Source of the DNA: Streptomyces showdoensis
GTDB lineage: Bacteria; Actinomycetota; Actinomycetes; Streptomycetales; Streptomycetaceae
DNA: 60,550 nucleotides
Assembly (NCBI RefSeq): GCF_039535475.1
Contig: NZ_BAAAXG010000001.1
Coordinates: forward strand, 1-60,550
Direction: 5' to 3'
Shown here: in pieces, positions 1 through 8,370 of the stretch
Position numbering within the stretch: the first letter of the stretch is position 1
Layout of the letters: each line of letters starts with the position of its first letter
Notes under the pieces: model-generated
What the model was told of the DNA's origin: nothing
What the model saw: only the letters and a program-made list of their open reading frames with translations
The model's database searches: none
Position numbers and translations under genes: made by a program

Positions 1-1075
1 GCCCGCCCTCCAGCAGACGCTCCCGCACAAGCCGTACAGCCCCTTCGTGCTGGTTCTCCTGCTGCCGCTCATCGCGAAGCTGCTGCTGTGGCTGCGTGCC
101 TCGCCGCGGTTCAGTGCGCGGGGGACGGTGCTGAGGGGTGGCTCCCTCGGGGTGCTCTTCGGGCTGCTCTTCCTCATGTACTCCGGGTGGCACCTGTGGT
201 CGCTGCCCGGCGTCGTCGTCGCCGTCCTCTTCTTCCACCCGTGGACTACCGGGCGACTGCGCGGGCTCCTCTTCCTCGGCAGCTCGCTCGGCGGCTTCCT
301 GCTCGTCGCCGGGGTCCACCTGCGGGTGCTGCTGGGGGCGACCAGCACGCGGGACCAGTGGTGCTCCGGGTACACGCTCACCGAGCCCGCGTACATCGGG
401 ACCACTCCGCTCAGCAGCCGCGCCTGGGACGAGCCCGGCGAGTACCCGGGCTTCGGCGAGTTCTCCGGGCTGCACACGTACGCCGTGATCGTGCTGATCG
501 GCCTCGGCTTCGCCGTCGCCCTCGGCCTGCGCAAGGCCGTCGTCGCCGCCCCGCTCGCCTGCTTCGGCAGCGCCTGGCTCATCCGCTTCTGGCTCGCCGG
601 GCACATGGAGTCCGACCAGCAGGTGCAGCTGTTCCCGCGCACCATGATCCAGATCCAGGTGACCCTGACCGCCCTCACCGTGCTCGCCTGCGTGCTCGCC
701 GCGCAGCGGCTCGTGCCGCTTCTCAAGCGGCTGCGCGCGCCGGAGAACGGGCGCCGCAGGAACGCTTCACCGCCGTCGGCGTGCTGCTGGCCATGGCGCT
801 CGCGGGCGGCATGATCGGGTCCTTCTTCAGCAACCAGTACCTGCCGACCCGCCCGGCGAGAAGCTCGCCGGCACCCTCGCCTGGCAGGCCCACCAGTTCC
901 GCAAACCGGACGGCACCTGCCCACACGTACGCGGACAAGGGGAGGTGCAGGCCCTTCCCCGCGCGCACCGTCGCCGAGGACTTCCCCGAGGTGGACCGCA
1001 TGGTGTGTCGAGTACCCGTGGCGCAAGGCGACCAAGGAGGGCTGGATCGTCCTCGACCTCATGACCCGGCCGTAA
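1..1075 (+). pseudogene. C-terminal part of a polytopic membrane glycosyltransferase (AftA-like?), frame-broken
   Basis: The gene enters from the left edge. Frame 2 gives several hydrophobic helices and a loop containing GFGEFSGLHTYAVIVL and QLFPRTMIQIQ. Convincing coding sequence then moves to frame 1 near 750 (RFTAVGVLLAMALAGGMIGS), to frame 3 near 855 (EKLAGTLAWQAHQFRKPDG), back to frame 1 near 925 (PFPARTVAEDFPEVDRMV) and to frame 2 near 1008 (EYPWRKATKEGWIVLDLM), ending at the TAA at 1073-1075. The reconstructed tail is a soluble domain after the last helices. The general build resembles actinobacterial galactan arabinofuranosyltransferases of the AftA type, but this is from memory of the family and not certain. 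At least four frame changes make it either a pseudogene or a badly sequenced intact gene. Confidence 0.6.
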
Positions 1076-1506
1076 CGAGCCCGTGCACGGCCGGCGGCGG
1101 GACGCCGAGGTGTGCGTCAGGTCGTCACGCTCGTCCGTCGTGACGGGCCGTGGGTTTCGCATTCCGACCCGGTCTCTGACTCTCCAGCACCCCCAGCACG
1201 ATGACACCCGCCACGGCATCGGCAGCCCGGCCCCGTACCGGCCGCAGGACACCGATCCCGGTGAGGCGGTGGGCATAGAGAACGCTTATGAGCCCATAGC
1301 GCGGCGCCCTCTAGCTGTCGTCGTCCGTGCGGGCGACGGTGGAGTCGTCTCCCGTGAATCTCCCGGCATTCGTAAGAACCGTTTCTCGGAATGCTCGTCG
1401 GACCGAGTACTGGCTCCGCACGCAGATTTCCCGGGCGCCGTTCGCCGTACCGCCGGGTGCGCACCGTGAGTCCCGAAACAGCGACTCTCCCCCAGGGCCC
1501 GTCCCC
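1076..1506. other. Intergenic, no supported gene
   Basis: About 430 bases between the broken membrane gene and the glutamate-synthase-family gene. Reading frames here show no recognisable protein and no consistent codon bias. It presumably holds the promoter of the downstream gene. Confidence 0.5.
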
Positions 1507-3147
1507 ATGACAGGTTCCTCTGACCTACCGAATCCGAGTCTCATCGTGAAGAAACCCCTCCTGGCGGCCCGCCATTCCGCTCTGCTCGTGGCCGTGGCCC
1601 TCACCGTTCTCGGCGCAACGCTCATCTGGTGGCACTCTCCACGATGGTGGCTGCTCGCCGCGCCTGCGCTGTGTGCGACCGCTCTCGGGACGTACGACGT
1701 GTTCCAGCGTCGGCACGCGATCTTGCGCAACTATCCGCTGCTCGGTCGAGCCCGCTTCCTCCTGGAGCGCATCCGGCCGGAGATCCAGCAGTACTTCATC
1801 GAGCGCGACTTCGACGGCCGCCCCTATGACCGGGACGTGCGCGACGCGGTGTACCAGCGCGCCAAGGGCCTGGAGGCGAAGCTGGCCTTCGGCACCGACC
1901 GGGACGTGTACGGCGACGGCCACGAGTTCCTCGTGCCGTCCATGGCGCCCCGGAAGGTTTCCGCGACGCCGCCCACCGTCCGTGTCGGCGGACCGCACTG
2001 CCCCCAGCCTTACGACATGCCGCTGCTCAACATATCGGCCATGAGCTTCGGCTCCTTGTCCTCCAACGCCGTACTCGCGCTGAACAAGGGGGCCCGGCGG
2101 GGCGGGTTCGCCCATGACACGGGCGAGGGAGGCATCTCCGAATACCATCTGCGCCACGGCGGGGACCTGATATGGGAGATCGGCACCGGCTACTTCGGCT
2201 GCCGGACCCCCGAGGGAGACTTCGATCCCGTGGCCTTCGCGGCCAACGCGGCGCTTCCCAGCGTCAAGGCCGTTCTGCTCAAGCTCTCCCAGGGAGCCAA
2301 ACCCGGCATCGGCGGCATGCTGCCCGGCAGCAAGGTCGACGCGGAGATCGCCGGCATCCGCGGTGTCCGCCAGGGCCGGACCGTCCTGTCACCGCCGCAC
2401 CACCGCCAGTGTTCGACTCCGCGCGCGCTGGTCAGGTTCGTCGCCCGGCTGCGCGAGCTGGCCGACGGCAAACCCGTCGGCATCAAGTTCTGCGTGGGCG
2501 ACCGCGTACAGGTCCTGGCGCTGTGCAAGGCGATGCTCGCCGAAGGCGTGAGCCCCGACTTCATCGTCGTGGACGGCGCCGAGGGCGGCACCGGCGCCGC
2601 CCCATTGGAATTCGCCGACCACGTAGGGATGCCGCTCACCGAAGGGCTGATGACCGTACACAACGCGCTGGTCGGCGTCGGCCTGCGCGACTGGGTACGC
2701 GTCGGTGCGAGCGGCAAGATCGCGACGGGCGCGGACATCGTCCGCCGCCTCGCGCAGGGCGCGGACTTCACCAACGCGGCCCGTTCCATGATGTTCGCCC
2801 TCGGCTGCATCCAGGCACAGGCCTGCCACACCAACGCCTGCCCGGTAGGCGTCGCCACCCAGGACCCCCGACGGACCCGCGCGCTGGATGTCGACGACAA
2901 GGCCGAACGCGTCCGCCGCTACCAGGCCGCCACCGTACACAGCGCCCAGCAGCTCATCGCGTCGATGGGACTCACCGACCCCTGGCAGCTGCGCCCGCGG
3001 ATGCTCCACCGGCGCGTCGGCCCGGGCGGAGAGATCCGATCGTACGCCGAGCTCTACGAGTGGCTCGAGGACAAGCAGCTCTTGAACGGGCCTCCGTGGT
3101 CCTGGCAGGCCGACTGGGACGCCGCCAACCCCGATCTCTTCACGTAG
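1507..3147 (+). CDS. FMN-binding glutamate synthase family protein
   Basis: A 546-residue protein related to the synthase domain of glutamate synthase large subunits. It lacks the amidotransferase domain, so it is one of the stand-alone family members whose substrate is not established. Two hydrophobic helices lie at about residues 20-60 (ALLVAVALTVLGATLIWW, WWLLAAPALCATALG). The FMN-barrel core follows, with SAMSFGSLSSNAVLALN, a KLSQGAKPGIGG stretch, DGAEGGTGAAPLEFADH and, near residue 435, the cysteine cluster GCIQAQACHTNACPVGVATQ, which matches the iron-sulfur-binding cluster of glutamate synthases. The ATG at 1507 gives the stated length. The GTG at 1546 (VKKPLLAARH) is an equally plausible start and fits homologues better. 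It stands alone on this strand. Confidence 0.9.
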   Translation: MTGSSDLPNPSLIVKKPLLAARHSALLVAVALTVLGATLIWWHSPRWWLLAAPALCATALGTYDVFQRRHAILRNYPLLGRARFLLERIRPEIQQYFIERDFDGRPYDRDVRDAVYQRAKGLEAKLAFGTDRDVYGDGHEFLVPSMAPRKVSATPPTVRVGGPHCPQPYDMPLLNISAMSFGSLSSNAVLALNKGARRGGFAHDTGEGGISEYHLRHGGDLIWEIGTGYFGCRTPEGDFDPVAFAANAALPSVKAVLLKLSQGAKPGIGGMLPGSKVDAEIAGIRGVRQGRTVLSPPHHRQCSTPRALVRFVARLRELADGKPVGIKFCVGDRVQVLALCKAMLAEGVSPDFIVVDGAEGGTGAAPLEFADHVGMPLTEGLMTVHNALVGVGLRDWVRVGASGKIATGADIVRRLAQGADFTNAARSMMFALGCIQAQACHTNACPVGVATQDPRRTRALDVDDKAERVRRYQAATVHSAQQLIASMGLTDPWQLRPRMLHRRVGPGGEIRSYAELYEWLEDKQLLNGPPWSWQADWDAANPDLFT

Positions 3148-3226
3148 CGGACGGGAAGGGCGTGGCCCACGGCAGATGACCGCCGCCCAGCGCGTAGCGA
3201 CCGGCAGGCGGTGGCCCGCGGCAGGG

Positions 3227-3272
3227 GACCGCCGCCCGCCGGCTCCTCTACGAGAAGCGGTGGGCGGCGGTC
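3227..3272. terminator. Possible bidirectional terminator hairpin
   Basis: GACCGCCGCCC (3227-3237) pairs perfectly with GGGCGGCGGTC (3262-3272) around a 24-base loop. It lies between the convergent ends of the glutamate-synthase-like gene and the DsbA-like gene and overlaps the stop codon of the latter. There is no T tract, as is common in Streptomyces. Confidence 0.45.
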
Positions 3273-4053
3273 ACGTGCCGTGGGCCGTCACTTCCTGCTC
3301 GACCAGGGTGGTCAGCCGCTCCGGGGACAGGGATTCCGGGTCTTTCAGGAGGTCATGGCCTTTGAAGAGGAGGGCCGGTGTGCCCTGGATTTCGTCCTGC
3401 TGGTCGAATGCCCTCTGAACCTCGGCGACCCAGGTGTCATGGGTTCCCTCCCGGACCGCGGCGGTGAACCTCTCGCCGCTGAGCCCCACCTTCTGCGCGA
3501 GCTTGAGGAGCAGGTCCTTGTCGCCGAAGGTGTCGACGTCTTCGGCGACGGGAGGATGCGCGTACAGCACATCGTGGTAGGCGCGGAACCGTCCCGCGTC
3601 CTGGGCGGCGGCCAGGGCGTTGGCCGCGCGCCTGGAACCCTCGCCCGGCACTATGCGGTCGACGAAGGACAGGATGTGGTAATCGACACGGAGCTTGCCC
3701 GCGTCCTCCAACCTGTTGATCGTCTCGTGGAGCGTGCGTTCGATCCGCGCGCATCCCGGGCAGCGAAGGTCCTCGTAGATCGTCATGACCGCGGGGGCGT
3801 CGGCCCGGCCCACGGAGATGACGAGGCCGGCCTGGTCGGTCACTCCCGCGGGAGTGACGACGGGCCGGTCGTCGGACGCGCGGTTCGCCCGCACCATGAC
3901 GGTGAGTACGACGTTGCCGGCCAGCGCCAGGGCGATGCCACCGGTGATGGCGGCGCGTCGGACGCGCCGCTTGCGGATTTCGTCGCGGCGGCGTTCGTGG
4001 CGCATACGCTCACGTGCGTCGCGCGGCCGGAGGGGTGCGGGGCGGAAGGGCAT
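3271..4053 (-). CDS. Membrane-anchored DsbA-like thioredoxin-fold protein
   Basis: 260 residues. A basic N-terminus full of Arg is followed by one transmembrane segment (about residues 34-53, AAITGGIALALAGNVVLTVMV), so the thioredoxin-like domain should face outside. The domain begins near residue 80 with VGRADAPAVMTIYEDLRCPGCARIE. CPGC is the redox-active CxxC of the Thioredoxin_4/DsbA family. The helical insertion and a cis-proline region (QGTPALLF) are also visible. It lies 69 bases downstream of the MauE-like gene on the same strand, a pairing typical of extracytoplasmic thiol-disulfide systems in actinobacteria, where the membrane protein is thought to handle electrons for the periplasmic-type oxidoreductase. 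An internal Met (MRHERRRDEIRK, residue 17) is an alternative start. Confidence 0.85.
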   Translation of the reverse strand: MPFRPAPLRPRDARERMRHERRRDEIRKRRVRRAAITGGIALALAGNVVLTVMVRANRASDDRPVVTPAGVTDQAGLVISVGRADAPAVMTIYEDLRCPGCARIERTLHETINRLEDAGKLRVDYHILSFVDRIVPGEGSRRAANALAAAQDAGRFRAYHDVLYAHPPVAEDVDTFGDKDLLLKLAQKVGLSGERFTAAVREGTHDTWVAEVQRAFDQQDEIQGTPALLFKGHDLLKDPESLSPERLTTLVEQEVTAHGT

Positions 4054-4122
4054 GGGTACCTCTCACGTACGGCTTGCTGGGGGCACGGAACGCTGTGCGT
4101 GCCCGCGGTTGCGAGGTCCGGG

Positions 4123-4629
4123 TCAGGCGACCACGTTGTCGAGGGCGTACCGGCTCCGTGGCCGGCACATGAGCCACACGCCCGGACAGATCAGGGCGAG
4201 ATCCCGGAGGATCTCCTTGCTGTACTGGGTGTCGGCGGGGTCGATTTCACCGCCGCCGCCGAAGCACCCGCAGTCGATCGCCAAGCCGCGTTGCCTGGCA
4301 TGGACGACGGCGCCGGCGAACACCACCAGGAGGACGGTGGACAGCAGGGCGGCGAAACGGACGCGTAGGCCCAGCAGCAGAAGCATCGCGATGCCGAGCT
4401 CCAGCACCGGCAGGCCATGACCGACCGGGGTCACCCAGGACTCGGGCAGTACCCGGTACGCGCGGACCGCCTGGACGGACTGCTCCGGCTGCTGGACCTT
4501 CGCCCAACCGGCCCAGCACCACACGACGGCCAGCACGAGCCGGGCCGCACCTGCCGTCAGGCAGCGGCCCCCTCCGTCTTCGCTCGTGCCTTCCGGGCCC
4601 GGTGGGCGCCCAGTGGTCGACGTTCCCAT
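4123..4629 (-). CDS. MauE/DoxX-like membrane protein
   Basis: 168 residues with about four transmembrane helices. Family features are the early W-x-KV-x-x-P motif (WAGWAKVQQPEQSVQAVRAY) followed by VLP, and DCGCFGGGGEIDP at about residues 122-134, with the cysteine pair seen in MauE-type proteins. The ATG at 4629 is chosen because it is preceded by a purine-rich GGGACGAGAG. A much longer open frame extends upstream but shows no homology and poor codon character. It is the first gene of a two-gene unit with the DsbA-like protein just downstream. It probably supplies or removes electrons for that protein, and the methylamine role of the name-giving family need not apply. Confidence 0.85.
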   Translation of the reverse strand: MGTSTTGRPPGPEGTSEDGGGRCLTAGAARLVLAVVWCWAGWAKVQQPEQSVQAVRAYRVLPESWVTPVGHGLPVLELGIAMLLLLGLRVRFAALLSTVLLVVFAGAVVHARQRGLAIDCGCFGGGGEIDPADTQYSKEILRDLALICPGVWLMCRPRSRYALDNVVA

Positions 4630-5311
4630 CTCTCGTCCCTCGTCATTTCTCTCGGCTGGACAGGGCCCCCGGCGATCCCGGGGAGCGGGACCGCCGCGAG
4701 CACGGGTACCGGCAGGCTCGTACGCCGCGCGTGCGCGGGATCGACGCGGGCTGCCGTGCCCTCGAACGCGGGCGGTGAGTGCGCCGCTGGCTGCGGCGCG
4801 GACGCCTTCCGCCATGACCCGGCGACCACACCTGCGGCAGAACACGCCGGCCTGTGTCCAGCCGGCGACAGCGGCCATGAGGCACGTTCCGGCGAAGTCC
4901 CGCGCCCGACCCGCCGCGATGTGACAGGTCGTCGCAGACGACGGTCCCGCAGCCGCCCCCTCGCAGCGGCCACCGTCACGCGGCCCCAGCACCGCCGGCC
5001 CCGTGCGGAAAGACACGCTGCCCGGGGAGCGGCTGTCAGCGGACGCTCCCGCTTCCCTGCATCTCAGCCCAGTTCGCCGCGCGACGGCAGGGGATGTGGG
5101 GAGATGGGTCCATAAACCGAACTTATGGCGCCTGCTGCGGCGCGTCGGGGCACGTCTCCGGGAGCGCGAGTGCGGCATGGAGGATTCCGTCGGGCAGCCG
5201 CACCTCCTTGCCGCCGAGCGCGCCTGAGAAACGGCGAGCCGCAGCCCTCGCGGGTCCGTGCCCGGACGCGCGCCATCGCTGTCCCGGCCGACTGCCTGTT
5301 CCTGACCGAGC
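4630..5311. other. Intergenic, no supported gene
   Basis: About 680 bases upstream of the MauE-like gene. Long open frames exist on both strands, but none gives a recognisable family. The right part may hold more heavily eroded DNA of the IS5-type remnant that becomes readable from about 5312. Confidence 0.4.
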
Positions 5312-5560
5312 GGCACTCGCCGACGGCGACCGGCACCACGTGCCCCGGCTTCTGCCGCTGCTCCAGGCTGTCCCGTCGAGCCGGAGTCCGCGCGGGCGTC
5401 CCCGCCGCACGCCCCGGCGCCTGTATGCCGACCGGGGCTGCGACTTCGACACGTACCGTCGCCTGCTGTGGTAGCGGGACGTCAAGCCGTTGATCGCACC
5501 GATGGTGTAGCTGACTCCCGGGCCGGCCGAGGGCGCACCGGATGGTTCGAGGTACTCCCG
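5312..5560 (+). mobile_element. IS5-type transposase remnant (C-terminal DDE fragment)
   Basis: One frame reads ADGDRHHVPRLLPLLQAVP, then GRPRRTPRRLYADRGCDFDTYRRLLW, an in-frame TAG at 5472-5474, and RDVKPLIA. After a frame change, GVADSRAGRGRTGWFEV follows. This order matches the conserved end of IS5-family transposases: a GGNRNDVTQLLPLL-like part, a YADRGYD-like catalytic part, KPLIARRG, and a GRTRWFVER-like catalytic-Glu part. The N-terminal part, the inverted repeats and the final Glu-containing helix cannot be recognised, so it is a dead fragment. It directly abuts the erythromycin esterase gene. Confidence 0.7.
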
Positions 5561-5578
5561 CGCGGCGAAAGTGGGTCC

Positions 5579-6991
5579 ATGAACACGCACAAAGTCCTGC
5601 TCGCCGCCCTGCTCGTCCCGCTCGGTGCCACCCTGGCCTTCGCCCCGGCCGGCTCCGCCGCCACCCCGCCCGCCCCGGCCGCCGTATCGGCCTTCGCCGC
5701 CTCCTCCGCATCTGCCAGTCTGAACGGGGCCCCGGCCACCGCGTTCCGTTCACCCGAGGCGGCCCTGGGCCGGGTGGCTCACCCGCTGCGGACCACCGAG
5801 CCCGGCGGTCCTCTGGCCGACCTGCGCCCGTTCGGTCGGATGGTCGGCGACGCCCGGGTGGTGGGCCTGGGCGAGGCTTCCCACAGCTCGCACGAGTTTT
5901 TCACCGTCAAGCACCGGGTCTTGCGGTACCTGGTGGAGGAGAAGGGCTTCCGGGCCTTCGCCCTCGAAGCGCCGTGGAGCACCGGACTGCGGCTCGACGC
6001 CTACCTCGTGCGCGGTGAGGGTGACTTGAAGCAGATCATGGACGAGGAGTTCCAGGGCACTTACCGGTGGTGGAACAACGCCGAGTACCGCGACCTGCTC
6101 CAGTGGATGCGCGCGTACAACGTCAAGCACCCCAACGACCCGGTCCGCTTCGTCGGCGACGACGGCGGTTTCGCCGGTGCGGAGTTGTACGACAAGGTGA
6201 GCGCCTACGCGGCCGCGGCCCGCCCCGAACTCGCCCCGCAGCTCACTGAGCTGTACCGGGGCCTGCGGCCCGCCACCGATGCCGAGACGTACGTCAGCGA
6301 CTATCTGTCGAAGCCCATGGCCGAACGCAAGGAGCTCGCCGAGCGGACCGGCCGGGCGGTGGACCTGCTGAAGCAGCGCTCCGGCACGGGCCCCGACGCC
6401 GACGCGCACGCCTGGGCTGTCCAGCACGCCACCGCGATCCACCAGATGACCACGCTGTTCGCCTTCGACTGGGACGACCCCCGGGCCGTCCCCGACATCA
6501 TGCTCTACCGCGACCGGATCATGGCGCAGAACGTCGCCTGGTGGCAGCGGCAGACCGGAGACAAGATCGTGCTCGCCGCCCACAACGGTCACATCTCCCT
6601 CAAGACCTACATCCCCGGCGCCTACCCGAGGGTCCAAGGCGACTTCCTGCGCGAGCGGCTGGGCAGCGGCTACCTGAGTGTCGGCCTCACCTTCGACCAC
6701 GGCTCGTTCAACGCCTTCGGCGCAGACGGCGCCGTCCACCGCTTCACCGTCGGACCGGCCGCACCCGGCACCATCGAGCACACCCTGGACCGGGTGCGGT
6801 ACCACGACTCCGTAGTGGACCTGCGAAACGCCCCCGCGGCGGCCCGCGCCTGGCTCGCCGCACCGCACACCGTCAAGAACATCGGCGCCACCTACCCCGG
6901 GATCGCCGACGCCCCGCAGATCCGACTCTCGGAGTCGTACGACGTCGTGATCCACCTCCAGCGGGTGGAGGCGGCCCACATGCTCAAGTAA
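5579..6991 (+). CDS. Secreted erythromycin esterase family protein
   Basis: 470 residues. A signal peptide is clear (MNTHKVLLAALLVPLGATLA, then Ala-rich up to about residue 30), so the enzyme is exported. The catalytic core has the family signatures: VGLGEASHSSHEFF near residue 97 with the key His, FALEAPW near residue 130 with the key Glu, and AAHNGHISL near residue 333. The family hydrolyses ester bonds; some members inactivate macrolides by opening the lactone, but many streptomycete members have unknown substrates. The ATG at 5579 is selected because it begins the signal peptide. The in-frame extension upstream to 5468 is the transposase remnant. Confidence 0.85.
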   Translation: MNTHKVLLAALLVPLGATLAFAPAGSAATPPAPAAVSAFAASSASASLNGAPATAFRSPEAALGRVAHPLRTTEPGGPLADLRPFGRMVGDARVVGLGEASHSSHEFFTVKHRVLRYLVEEKGFRAFALEAPWSTGLRLDAYLVRGEGDLKQIMDEEFQGTYRWWNNAEYRDLLQWMRAYNVKHPNDPVRFVGDDGGFAGAELYDKVSAYAAAARPELAPQLTELYRGLRPATDAETYVSDYLSKPMAERKELAERTGRAVDLLKQRSGTGPDADAHAWAVQHATAIHQMTTLFAFDWDDPRAVPDIMLYRDRIMAQNVAWWQRQTGDKIVLAAHNGHISLKTYIPGAYPRVQGDFLRERLGSGYLSVGLTFDHGSFNAFGADGAVHRFTVGPAAPGTIEHTLDRVRYHDSVVDLRNAPAAARAWLAAPHTVKNIGATYPGIADAPQIRLSESYDVVIHLQRVEAAHMLK

Positions 6992-7385
6992 CACCGGACC
7001 CGCGCGGCGCGGCGGCAGCCCGGGGGGCGGCCGGACCAACGTCCCGCCCCGCCGCCGCGCCCACGCTACTCCCCCCGCCCTTGCCGCCCGCCCTTCCAGC
7101 CCACCGGCTCGTGGCCGCGAAGGGGGAGTGCGCACCCGTACCCCGACGGGCGATGTTCCGGCCCGCAGCGTCGACACGCGGCCACGGGGCACCGAGTCGA
7201 CGCACCCCCGTTCCTCTTGACCAAATGCATAGAGGCGCCAACGCCCGCCCAAAACGCCACCCAGATATCCGCCTCCTGCGGCAGCCACCGCCAGATCATC
7301 TCTTTCGAATGGAGTGCCTGATGGTGGGCACACGTCTCAAGCGCGACATCACGTCCTGCAACGGATACCCGCCAAGGAGTCATGC
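6992..7385. other. Intergenic, promoter region of the PRC-barrel gene
   Basis: About 390 bases without a recognisable gene. The last 20 bases carry the strong ribosome binding site AAGGAG (7374-7379) of the next gene. Confidence 0.45.
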
Positions 7386-7733
7386 ATGAGCCACAACATG
7401 TGGAGCTACGTTCCCACCGCTGGTCACGGCCCGGACGATGACCTCACGGGGTACAGCGTCGAAGCCGCCGACGGACGCATCGGCAAGGTCGACAAGTATT
7501 CCGCTGAGATCGGCAACCAGTACGTCGTCGTCGACACCGGTGTATGGATATTCGGCAAGGAAGTTCTCCTGCCCGCCAGCACCGTGACGGCCATCGACAA
7601 CGAGGAGCGGCGGATCCTGGTCTCGCTCACCAAGGAGCAGATCAGGAACTCGCCGGAGTTCGACAAGGACAAGCACCTGGGCGACCCCGCCTATCGCGAC
7701 CAGCTCGGCGGCTACTACGGTTCGGGCCACTGA
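7386..7733 (+). CDS. PRC-barrel domain protein
   Basis: 115 residues, soluble and acidic. A PRC-barrel fold is indicated by DDLTGYSVEAADGRIGKVDKYS and VVVDTGVWIFGKEVLLPAST over residues about 18-65. A C-terminal extension ends in a Gly/Tyr tail (LGGYYGSGH). Such stand-alone PRC-barrel proteins are common in Streptomyces and often belong to stress or sporulation gene sets. No biochemical role is established. AAGGAG lies six bases before the ATG. No partner gene adjoins it. Confidence 0.85.
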   Translation: MSHNMWSYVPTAGHGPDDDLTGYSVEAADGRIGKVDKYSAEIGNQYVVVDTGVWIFGKEVLLPASTVTAIDNEERRILVSLTKEQIRNSPEFDKDKHLGDPAYRDQLGGYYGSGH

Positions 7734-7789
7734 GCCCGCTCAGATGGCCGGTCGGCGATCTGGCCACGGTGTTCGGCGACATCGACGGG

Positions 7790-8280
7790 CGAACGGTTCT
7801 GGCAGCGGTCGGCCGAGGTCGGATGCGTGGAAGTGCGCCCCGAGATGGCGTCGCGGCGGTGGGCGGAGGGCGACCGGGCGGGTGCGGAACGCTTCGCTCG
7901 GCGGGCCGCCGATGCGGGGGTGCCCTCCGCGCTGAGGGAGGTGGGCGCCCTGTGCTGGGGCGTACGGTGACGACGGGGCCGCGCAACGCATGTTCCCGCA
8001 CGCCGCTGACGCCGGTGACGGGGAGGTCCCGCCTCGTCTGATGCTGCTGCGTGAGGAGGGCTGGGATGCGGCCGGCCGGTGCCATCCGACTCGCCCAGTA
8101 CGCGGCTGAGACCGGGGACCGTTCCCGCTAGAGGGGGCCGGCCACGCATCGTGACACGCCGTGGAACGCGAACGGCGCTGAACCGTTGTGGCAGCGCATC
8201 GCCGATGCCGGAGACGCGTCCGCCCTGGTGGCGCTGGGACCGCTACACGGTCCGCGTCTCCGCGCGCTGATCGCATGGTG
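7790..8280 (+). pseudogene. Decayed Sel1/TPR-like repeat protein
   Basis: Short stretches of repeat-like coding sequence appear in shifting frames: FWQRSAEVG then WAEGDRAGAERFARRAADAG near 7795-7900, GAAQRMFPHAADAGDGE and LMLLREEGWDAAG near 7970-8070, IRLAQYAAETGDRSR near 8086-8130, and LWQRIADAGDASALVALGPL near 8185-8245. The recurring A-AADAGD-AL pattern is typical of the tandem helical repeats in streptomycete Sel1/tetratricopeptide proteins. Several stops and frame changes interrupt it and neither end is clear, so boundaries are approximate. Confidence 0.55.
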
Positions 8281-8288
8281 CGGCGAGC

Positions 8289-8325
8289 GGCCCCGCTCCC
8301 GGCCGGGTTCGCCGGGAGCGGGGCC
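8289..8325. terminator. Strong terminator hairpin downstream of the subtilisin gene
   Basis: GGCCCCGCTCCCGGC (8289-8303) and GCCGGGAGCGGGGCC (8311-8325) form a perfect 15-bp stem with a 7-base loop. It lies 45 bases beyond the stop codon of the minus-strand protease. Confidence 0.75.
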
Positions 8326-8370
8326 GTCCCTGGACACGGGATCCGCGTCAGGAGGGAGGCGCCGGCGGGG

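Noticed and set aside
3211..4368. Long plus-strand frame opposite the DsbA-like and MauE-like genes
   Set aside because: It mirrors the minus-strand genes codon by codon; the minus strand has clear family motifs and this one has none.
5750..7333. 527-codon minus-strand frame over the esterase gene
   Set aside because: Antisense shadow of the high-GC esterase gene; Val/Gly/Arg-rich with no motif.
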